64,000 nt of DNA. It comes from a virus. The stretch lies in the IMG/VR virus record IMGVR_UViG_3300047510_001110, positions 1 to 64,000 of that record; one strand, 5' to 3'. Below the pieces are notes generated by a model. It was not told where the DNA came from. It was given only the letters and a program-made list of their open reading frames with translations, and did not search any database. Made by a program: the position numbers and the translations under genes. Positions 1-6,166 of the stretch are shown here, one piece after another. Every line of letters begins with the position of its first letter. The stretch's first letter is position 1.

Positions 1-772
1 CAAAATCAGACTCAGAAAGCAGATTGATGATATGCTTGGTTGCCTTGGCACACACCAGGATCTTGTTGACAGGATTGTCCTGAATGATCTGCAGCAGATA
101 CTCACAATCGCGCATAGCAACATCCTCACCAGGCACAGAGAGGCGCATTTCCGTTGCAATCACCTTAGGGGGAATGATGTAACCACCCTGAACAAGTTCG
201 GGAGCAGGAACCTTGGCGATGATTTGTCCATAGACAGCAACATCGTTCATACCAGGTTTGCCAACTGCCAGAGAATGCTTAGGAGTTGCAGTGAAGAAGT
301 AGCAACGCTTTGCTTCCTGACTGAAGTGCTCAGTCGCAGGGAAGAAGTGGCGCTGAACGCTATTGTGTGCCTCGTCAAAGTAGATCGTATCCACCTCAAC
401 CTCGGCATCAACAAGACGCTCAAGGGAGTTATAGGTGGTGAAGATCAGTTTGTGGCGAGAGTTGTTAGTTGCATACCAGTTGTAGATTTTCTCAGGATTG
501 GTGCTGCTCTCGTGGTGAGTCTCACCGCTATGAACGTGAAACACAGAAGCATTGGTGATGAACTCAAGAAACTCGCAGGAGAGTTGCTCAGCAAGCAGAA
601 TGCGGGGAGCAACCACCACAACAGTCTTAGGAGTTTCGGATTGAAACACGCGCATAGCATCAAAGATGGCAACGTTAGTCTTGCCACCGCCAGTGGGGAA
701 CACACAGATACCCTTAGAATGCTGAGCGAGAGCATCGAGAGCAGTCTGTTGGTGGGGGCGGAGTTGGATCAT
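1..772 (-). CDS. DEAH-box superfamily 2 helicase, 3' end beyond window
   Basis: The minus strand reads open from an ATG at 772 to the window edge, giving the first ~257 residues. It begins with the Q-motif-like stretch MIQLRPHQQTALDAL, then Walker A (FPTGGGKT, about residues 25-32), motif Ia (VVAPRILLAEQL), the DEAH box (IYFDEAHNS, about 132-140) and motif III (FTATP). This is the N-terminal RecA lobe of an SF2 ATPase of the type III restriction/SSL2 kind. The helicase motifs begin almost at residue 1, so the extra N-terminal domain of T4 UvsW is absent. It probably unwinds or remodels phage DNA. A terminator and an extended -10 box lie just upstream. The C-terminal lobe cannot be seen. Confidence 0.85.
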   Translation of the reverse strand, partial: MIQLRPHQQTALDALAQHSKGICVFPTGGGKTNVAIFDAMRVFQSETPKTVVVVAPRILLAEQLSCEFLEFITNASVFHVHSGETHHESSTNPEKIYNWYATNNSRHKLIFTTYNSLERLVDAEVEVDTIYFDEAHNSVQRHFFPATEHFSQEAKRCYFFTATPKHSLAVGKPGMNDVAVYGQIIAKVPAPELVQGGYIIPPKVIATEMRLSVPGEDVAMRDCEYLLQIIQDNPVNKILVCAKATKHIINLLSESDF

Positions 773-796
773 CGTGTTTTGCGTTTCAATACAGGT

Positions 797-805
797 ATTG
801 TAGCA
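797..805 (-). promoter_or_regulatory. Extended -10 promoter for the helicase gene
   Basis: The minus strand reads TGC followed by TACAAT, an extended -10 element (TGn plus -10 hexamer), 25 bases before the helicase ATG. There is no good -35 box: the matching place is occupied by the terminator hairpin at 810-832. The reading as a host-sigma promoter is inference. Confidence 0.45.
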
Positions 806-809
806 GCAC

Positions 810-832
810 AAAAAGGGGTCCCGAAGGACCCC
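810..832 (-). terminator. Rho-independent terminator
   Basis: On the minus strand GGGGTCC-TTCG-GGACCCC is followed by TTTTT. It ends the transcript of the ParB-like gene before the helicase. The hairpin core is the same as in the terminator after psbA at 62816-62838. Confidence 0.85.
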
Positions 833-853
833 TGTGCCAGTTTGGGAAGTGGA

Positions 854-1858
854 TCAAGAGAAAGGAACAATTACTTGATCCGTTTCTTCACCCTTAATTT
901 GAGCAATCGAACCTACGATTTCAAATGGTTTGACTCCAGTTTCAAGAAACTTAGAAACATAACGAATTGCCATCGTGTGAAAGGACTCCAACTCTGCTTT
1001 AGCAGTATTCCGCTGCTCTTTCAGTTCCTCAGGACTGATAGCACTTGAACTATACAGAGTTACCATAGTTGTTCGACCAGTTTTGGAATAATCTTCAAGA
1101 ATGAACTTGAAGTTACGAAGAGTGTAAAGATCGTTAGCAGCATTCACAACACGACCAAATCGGTTCTTCTGATCGATTTTACCGCCAACTTGGTATTCAG
1201 TTTGAGTGCGAATAATCTTCTTGACGTCTTGAAGTTCAAGAGCCCGAAGTTTGCTGACACTAACAGTTTCTTTGTAAATGTTAGTCGCAATTGTTTTTCG
1301 AGTCCTTTGACTAAGCACATTTGGGACACTTTCAATCCATTCAAGAATGGCACCCATGTCTTTGGCCAGATCGCCACGATTTACACGAGCAACACCAATT
1401 TTGATAAAGTCATCTTTTGTGGCACTTTTACAAGATGGGTGAGAATTTGCCCCCAAACTAATATCTTCAATTAAGTTTTTGGAATTGACACCAGGATCAA
1501 ATTCATAGAGATCAAAAACCCAATACTTTTGTGAAAGTTCAAGGAGCGCCCAAGTTCGAGTAAAACCATCCAAAAGTTTAAACTTGTTTTCTTCCTCGTC
1601 CTTAATTACGATTGGCGGAAGCTGATCGTAGCGAATACCTCTTTGAAGGTCTTCTAAAAGACCTTGTTTGTTATCACCATCAGTTCCAGCTGCGCGATGT
1701 TGATTTTCTTCCCAATCACCACCACGATCTACATCTTCCACTGGAAGAATTACAGTTTCAATATATCGAGCACCTTTGAATTCCTTTCGCGGAAGAGAAA
1801 TCAAAAGTGAATTTGAAGGATCTGGTGCGGAGCACCGATCAATAACAACGTGTGACAT
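854..1858 (-). CDS. ParB/sulfiredoxin-fold-like protein
   Basis: A 334-residue protein. Residues ~67-110 resemble the ParB/Srx N-terminal fold: a predicted helix (LLEDLQRGIRYDQLPPIVI), then LLDGFTRTWALLEL, matching the family pattern of a beta strand followed by DGxxRxxA. The rest is helical and polar, with no domain I recognise. ParB-fold proteins in phages act as nucleases, DNA-binding CTPases or partners of modification enzymes; which applies here cannot be told. It has its own sigma70-like promoter (1917-1945) and is followed by a strong terminator, so it is a single-gene unit. It lies directly downstream of a DNA methyltransferase operon, which makes a role in DNA modification or protection possible. 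Confidence 0.6.
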   Translation of the reverse strand: MSHVVIDRCSAPDPSNSLLISLPRKEFKGARYIETVILPVEDVDRGGDWEENQHRAAGTDGDNKQGLLEDLQRGIRYDQLPPIVIKDEEENKFKLLDGFTRTWALLELSQKYWVFDLYEFDPGVNSKNLIEDISLGANSHPSCKSATKDDFIKIGVARVNRGDLAKDMGAILEWIESVPNVLSQRTRKTIATNIYKETVSVSKLRALELQDVKKIIRTQTEYQVGGKIDQKNRFGRVVNAANDLYTLRNFKFILEDYSKTGRTTMVTLYSSSAISPEELKEQRNTAKAELESFHTMAIRYVSKFLETGVKPFEIVGSIAQIKGEETDQVIVPFS

Positions 1859-1916
1859 TTGTGTTAGTCAGGTAAAGAACAAATCGGCGGCGAACGAATT
1901 CCTTGCCGATGTGAGT

Positions 1917-1945
1917 AATATACGATGGATCAACCGCCCCGTCAA
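1917..1945 (-). promoter_or_regulatory. Sigma70-type promoter of the ParB-like gene
   Basis: TTGACG (1945-1940), 17-base spacer, TATATT (1922-1917) on the minus strand, about 60 bases before the ATG at 1858. Five of six bases match consensus at each box. No T4-late motif is present, so early or middle expression is inferred. Confidence 0.7.
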
Positions 1946-1957
1946 CCCCTCGACCCA

Positions 1958-2359
1958 TTAGAAAAACTTTTCAATACCGATAAGATTTCCAAATGAGTAA
2001 TCATACTCCAGAGCATCCGCACACACATAATGAGGATGATCTGTAGACACACCTAACCTCTCACAAAGCTCCTTATGATTATCTTCCATCATCTCGACGG
2101 CATAGAGCATATGATCCAGAACATATTTCTCTTCGTGATATTGACATAAACGATTTTTAAGAGCAATCAAAAAGTTTCCAGATCCTGCAGAGTTATCGAT
2201 AAAGGTGCTCTCTGGATTTTTAATAATCTCGATGTCAATATCATTCACCATACTCTCGACAAGATCCATCGGAGTAAAGACTTCTTGTGTCTCTTTAATT
2301 CTCTCGTCGGATCTTTCAATAGTTGATCCAACTTCTAGATTATGTTTATTCTTTGTCAT
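1958..2359 (-). CDS. DNA methyltransferase half with motifs X, I, II and III
   Basis: A 133-residue protein. It carries motif X (TQEVFTP, ~23-29), the AdoMet-binding motif I (FIDNSAGSGNFL, ~53-64), an acidic motif II (YAVEMMEDN) and a motif III-like VCADALEYDY, then stops just where the catalytic NPPY would follow. That motif is at the start of the gene immediately upstream in the transcript (2346-2930), so the two products probably assemble into one N6-adenine (or N4-cytosine) methyltransferase. The ATG overlaps the upstream gene by 14 bases and has a good Shine-Dalgarno (GAGGAG) inside it, so it is translated as its own chain by coupling. Confidence 0.75.
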   Translation of the reverse strand: MTKNKHNLEVGSTIERSDERIKETQEVFTPMDLVESMVNDIDIEIIKNPESTFIDNSAGSGNFLIALKNRLCQYHEEKYVLDHMLYAVEMMEDNHKELCERLGVSTDHPHYVCADALEYDYSFGNLIGIEKFF

Positions 2360-2930
2360 CTCGCTCCTCTAGACATTTAATATAGGTTGAAATCAAATCA
2401 TTCTTTCCAAAATGATATCTTCCATTACATTGATTTGCTGCCTCTCTAAACCTATCAGCAAATTCTACCATATTATCAATTACACTTTTATCTCGAACCT
2501 TCAGAAAGTGATGTCCCTTAGCATAATGAGTGAAGTTCTCTGTCTTCACTCGACCACTTGGACCACATCCATATTCACCAACAAATACATCGGCATCAAA
2601 TCTTCTTTCATAAGGCAGGAATTCAAAATCAGGATGTTCTCTTAACATCGGAATTTCACCTACACCTACCTGAAATCTCGACGTGTTTTTTACCTCCCAG
2701 TATTGTTTCACAGCACTAATACCATTTGGGAATGTAGAAGAATCTAGATCTTCATCTAAAACACAATGAAGATGATCTTTAATTTTATTTAAAGAAGATG
2801 GTTTTCTGACTGATGTTGGTAAGACTGCTCGAACATCATCAGTGTGCTCAGAAATCTTGTTTAGAAATTTAATCGCAAGATTTCCACCAACACCATATGG
2901 AGGATTAATAATTGCTAGTGTAAATCTCAT
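2346..2930 (-). CDS. DNA methyltransferase half with catalytic NPPY motif
   Basis: A 194-residue protein starting MRFTLAIINPPYGVGG: the catalytic motif IV (NPPY) of N6-adenine/N4-cytosine methylases lies at residues ~9-12. The remainder resembles the part of these enzymes that follows motif IV (LPTSVRKPSS as a motif V/VI-like strand, then a possible target-recognition region). It has no AdoMet-binding motif I; that sits in the next gene. The order IV then X-I-II-III is a circular permutation split in two. The unit is driven by a sigma70-like promoter at 2946-2974. A modification that protects against host restriction is likely; the target site is unknown. Confidence 0.75.
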   Translation of the reverse strand: MRFTLAIINPPYGVGGNLAIKFLNKISEHTDDVRAVLPTSVRKPSSLNKIKDHLHCVLDEDLDSSTFPNGISAVKQYWEVKNTSRFQVGVGEIPMLREHPDFEFLPYERRFDADVFVGEYGCGPSGRVKTENFTHYAKGHHFLKVRDKSVIDNMVEFADRFREAANQCNGRYHFGKNDLISTYIKCLEERDDKE

Positions 2931-2945
2931 ATAACTTTTTTATTC

Positions 2946-2974
2946 ATTATACAACAAAAAGGTCCCTAAGTCAA
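2946..2974 (-). promoter_or_regulatory. Strong sigma70-type promoter of the methyltransferase operon
   Basis: TTGACT (2974-2969), 17-base spacer, TATAAT (2951-2946) on the minus strand, 15 bases before the ATG at 2930. The -35 box lies in the loop and stem of the terminator hairpin at 2956-2986, so terminator and promoter share the same bases. Confidence 0.8.
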
Positions 2975-2986
2975 CTTAGAAACCTT
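2956..2986 (-). terminator. Terminator of the SprT-like gene
   Basis: Minus strand AAGGTTTCTAAG-TTGA-CTTAGGGACCTT forms a 12-pair stem (two G-U pairs) followed by TTTTTG. It lies downstream of the SprT-like stop at 3041 and overlaps the next promoter. Confidence 0.7.
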
Positions 2987-3040
2987 AAAGAACTTAGAGA
3001 TATCCTATCAACCGTGACAAGGCACATTATACAGGGATTT

Positions 3041-3463
3041 TCAACCCCATGTCAAGTATTCGTAGTAGAGTTTCTCTTCGTTCTCTTCTGCTTCTTGTTC
3101 CCAAGGTTGATCTTCATAAGAAACTTTGCTATAATCAACTCCTTTCCAGAGTTGTTTATTGTGCCTTTCCTTTAGATCACCTCGAACGTGTTGAAGAACG
3201 TGAGTGCATTCGTGAAACAGAGTCTTAATATAGGTTTCCTTATCAAGTCCATTGTGAATTTCAATCATAAACTCACGAGGACGATAGGCATCCCCTTCAA
3301 TATTACACCACCCATATACATTATCTCGACGTAAATTCCGATGCTTTACAGTGATGTCAAGTTTGTGGCGGGGAAGATACTTATCGCAAAAATATTCAAT
3401 GACATCTTTGCAAAGTTTCTTACGGACACCAAAACCGAAACCATTAATATCAAGATAAACCAT
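3041..3463 (-). CDS. SprT-like zinc metalloprotease
   Basis: A 140-residue protein with the zinc-protease signature HECTH (in LFHECTHVLQH, ~83-93) and an acidic third-ligand candidate downstream in PWEQEAEE (~123-130). The layout (short helical N-terminus, beta strands, HExxH helix, later acidic ligand) fits SprT-like/minigluzincin domains, which in cells act on DNA-protein crosslinks. The DNA-binding zinc ribbon of full SprT proteins is absent and the protein is short, as is usual for phage versions. The target is unknown. Monocistronic, with a terminator on each side. Confidence 0.7.
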   Translation of the reverse strand: MVYLDINGFGFGVRKKLCKDVIEYFCDKYLPRHKLDITVKHRNLRRDNVYGWCNIEGDAYRPREFMIEIHNGLDKETYIKTLFHECTHVLQHVRGDLKERHNKQLWKGVDYSKVSYEDQPWEQEAEENEEKLYYEYLTWG

Positions 3464-3593
3464 CAGAAGAAATAATTAAAAATAGATTGTGTAAGGCGAA
3501 CTCCCCAGTTCATAAAAAGTAGAAAAGAACTGAGGAAAAGAAGGCGATCAAAGGAGGAAAACCTCATAAACGGGGTCTTTGGTTGCTCATATA

Positions 3594-3626
3594 CTATAAA
3601 CCCCCCTGGAAGAGATCCTAGGGGGG
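3594..3626 (-). terminator. Terminator after the Gly-rich adhesin gene
   Basis: Minus strand CCCCCCTAGG-ATCTCT-TCCAGGGGGG is followed by TTTATA. The stem is GC-rich with one mismatch; the U-run is short. It lies in the 188-base gap 3464-3651, which holds no other gene I can support. Confidence 0.65.
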
Positions 3627-3651
3627 TCTGTGACGGTTCTAGAAGTGGTTC

Positions 3652-6165
3652 TTATGGAGTCCAGTCTAGAACTATTGGAGCATTCCCTGCAGTAGCTGAT
3701 GCTGGGTATTGACGTGAATTTCCCCACATAATTCTTGCGGATCCTTGGGCACCAGCCATACCACTGACGGATTCATTCTCTCTTCCGGATCCTCCACCAC
3801 CACCCCATTGTCCTGCATTATTAGGACCTCCACTAGTATTACTTCCAGGACCTCCAATGATGATTGTTTGTGCCACCCAAACATTACCCCCATTACCACG
3901 AAATGGTTCTGGATCTTCAGTGCCCGGAATATCTTGAGTATCTGGATCTAAATTATTTTTATATGCGGACATAAGAATTGCACCATTATCAGTTACTCCA
4001 TATGTTTGAACTGTGATTGGACTGTAACCATTAATGGGTTCTTGAACGCTAGTAATATTAGATACTCTGATATTATCAACCATTCCAATAGCAAGAATGA
4101 GAGATCCGTTTTGTGTTGTAGTTATTTGAGGAGGATTGGGAGATCCATAAAAAGTAGAATTATTGTCAAAAGATGGTGCATTTGGTGTTGCTGGTATGTT
4201 TGCATTAGAAAATGTAATTACTAGATGAGCTGCCGGAATATTTGTTGATGCTTCTTCTAAATTTGTAATGTTTGTCCCGTCTCCAGTATTCCAAATACCC
4301 CATCGAATATTCCATCCCATTCCACCGGTATCAAAGGAAGCGGGCCCGCTGCTGCCGGCAATAAAACGGTCAAGTGCAACACCGGTAAGTTGTGGAGTAC
4401 TGGGAGTAGCGTTATTATCATAAGCACTAATAACCATAACTGTGCAACCATCTGATACAATACCAGATATATCAAGTGTTGTTGGTAAAGTAAAATTGTC
4501 TGTATCTGGTTCGTTCCATGTCGATGTGGAAGCAGTTCCGATAATAGAAACTGGATTTGCCGTATTTGATCGTGGAACTTCAATTGACCAAGCACGGGCA
4601 TGTGATGTTGTTCCGGTTAAAAAGGGCCCAGGATCAAATGTTTCAGTAGTTCCCGTTGCAACCTGTCGATAAGATGCGACTAGTCCAACCCCTTCACCAC
4701 CCCTTGGCGGAGTTCTTCCTCCATTTACTGTAGCAATTTCTGTTGTTCCTGCCCCTGCAGTAGTTGACCCTGGACTTAATAAAATTGCGTTAGTTAAATA
4801 TCCAAGAGCAAGTGAAAATGCTCCTCTAGGAGTTCCAACATATGCTGGGGGATTTGGCATAAGTGAACCGCCAGTATTAACCTGAAGACCAGGATTTCCA
4901 CTTGTTGTCAAATAATTAATTGTTGGTGGATTAGGTAGAAACCTAAGAGCAAACATATTATGAACTGAAGATGTTGTAAGACCAGCTAATGTTCCACTAA
5001 GACCACCTTCAGGAACAAATCTGTAAGATGATGTGAAATTTAAATCTCTTGATTTATTGGCAATAGCTGTAACATTAGCAGGAATAGCTTCTGTGGCTAT
5101 TCCTGAAGAACTTATTCTATATACGCCATTGACTGATTGACTGATAGTAGTAAATCCTACTGGAACTGGAATAGATGTAAAATTGGTTGCTAATTGTCTG
5201 TCTCCAGTATAAACATCAGATCCTGACATTAAAAGAAGAAAATCTCCTGTGGTTATTCCAACGGGATAATCAATAGAGGTTGTTGTTGAAACAGATTCTG
5301 AAATATATTGTGCAGCAATTCCTAAACCAGGATCGTTGAAGAAAGATCCTCCTCCACCACCAGACCCTCCACTACCAGTGTCATTACTACCAGGTTCTCC
5401 TGTTGAATTAAGTTCTCCTGTTATGTCAATTCCATAGGCACCAACGCCACCACCTCCATATCCTTTTTGAGAAAGACCACCAGTTCCGGTTCCACCACCT
5501 CCACCACCACCACCAGATCCGGTTACGGCAGAAGTAGCAACTGTATTTGGATTAACTGAACCGCCATTGCCGCCCGCTCCAATATAACCGCCGGCACCTC
5601 CGCCGCCAGCACCCCCACCTGTGCAAGATCCACCATTACCTCCGGCACCTCCATTATATTTAAAAACGGTAATTCCTGCATTAGTTGGAGCTCCATAAGA
5701 AGTTGAACCACCACGACCACCTGCACCTCCTGCAGCAGAACCTGTGTTAGTAGTTGCTTTGCCCCCGCCTCTTCCACCTTCAGCAATTAGAATATTACCT
5801 CCTACACCTGCGCCGCCACCAACTCTTGAAAATAATCTAATGTACGTATCTCCACCCGCTCCCCCTACCCCCGCAGCAGCATTCGAAGCTGCTCCAGCAA
5901 CACCTGCAGTTCCGACAAAAATTTCTAAAACATCTCCTGGGACAACAGAAAAAATTCCCCAAGTGAGACCTCCTCCACCGCCTCCACCTGCAGCAAAACT
6001 ATCAGATCCAGTTCCACCACCACCTCCACCTGCACCAATACAGACTGCAGATAGTGAAGTTACACCCTCAGGAACTGTAAAATAACTACTAACTCCTGCT
6101 GTAGTATAAGATACTTGATTTTGTTGAGAATTTATGTAAGATAATAATTGTGCGGGAAAAGTCAT
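3652..6165 (-). CDS. Glycine-rich tail fibre tip / adhesin
   Basis: An 837-residue structural protein. Residues ~25-290 and ~775-815 are runs of Gly with short hydrophobic strands (GAGGGGGG, GGGGGGGTG), like the polyglycine sandwiches of T-even gp38-type adhesins. Between them are two ~200-residue beta-rich domains of one family, each opening with a strand such as GITTGDFLLLMS or VSDGCTVMVISA and containing ALGYL/AIGMV and SIEVP/TIIIGG strands; three further copies occur in the adhesin at 25898-29038. It starts one base after the collagen-like fibre gene ends, so the two are co-transcribed and probably work together. Receptor recognition is inferred from composition and context, not from a known match. 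Confidence 0.7.
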   Translation of the reverse strand: MTFPAQLLSYINSQQNQVSYTTAGVSSYFTVPEGVTSLSAVCIGAGGGGGGTGSDSFAAGGGGGGGLTWGIFSVVPGDVLEIFVGTAGVAGAASNAAAGVGGAGGDTYIRLFSRVGGGAGVGGNILIAEGGRGGGKATTNTGSAAGGAGGRGGSTSYGAPTNAGITVFKYNGGAGGNGGSCTGGGAGGGGAGGYIGAGGNGGSVNPNTVATSAVTGSGGGGGGGGTGTGGLSQKGYGGGGVGAYGIDITGELNSTGEPGSNDTGSGGSGGGGGSFFNDPGLGIAAQYISESVSTTTSIDYPVGITTGDFLLLMSGSDVYTGDRQLATNFTSIPVPVGFTTISQSVNGVYRISSSGIATEAIPANVTAIANKSRDLNFTSSYRFVPEGGLSGTLAGLTTSSVHNMFALRFLPNPPTINYLTTSGNPGLQVNTGGSLMPNPPAYVGTPRGAFSLALGYLTNAILLSPGSTTAGAGTTEIATVNGGRTPPRGGEGVGLVASYRQVATGTTETFDPGPFLTGTTSHARAWSIEVPRSNTANPVSIIGTASTSTWNEPDTDNFTLPTTLDISGIVSDGCTVMVISAYDNNATPSTPQLTGVALDRFIAGSSGPASFDTGGMGWNIRWGIWNTGDGTNITNLEEASTNIPAAHLVITFSNANIPATPNAPSFDNNSTFYGSPNPPQITTTQNGSLILAIGMVDNIRVSNITSVQEPINGYSPITVQTYGVTDNGAILMSAYKNNLDPDTQDIPGTEDPEPFRGNGGNVWVAQTIIIGGPGSNTSGGPNNAGQWGGGGGSGRENESVSGMAGAQGSARIMWGNSRQYPASATAGNAPIVLDWTP

Positions 6166-6166
6166 A

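Noticed and set aside
32-1048. Long plus-strand open frame of 338 codons
   Set aside because: It lies opposite the helicase, terminator and ParB-like gene. The minus strand has clear helicase motifs, while this frame has no family features.
2346-2359. Frameshift mutation or sequencing error splitting one methylase gene
   Set aside because: The motif order is permuted (IV first, X-I-II-III second), so joining the frames would not restore a normal single enzyme in the usual order, and the second ORF has its own Shine-Dalgarno.
5744-6085. Plus-strand Pro-rich ORF of 113 codons
   Set aside because: It is the complement of the poly-Gly part of the adhesin; the proline runs are a by-product of GGN codons on the other strand.
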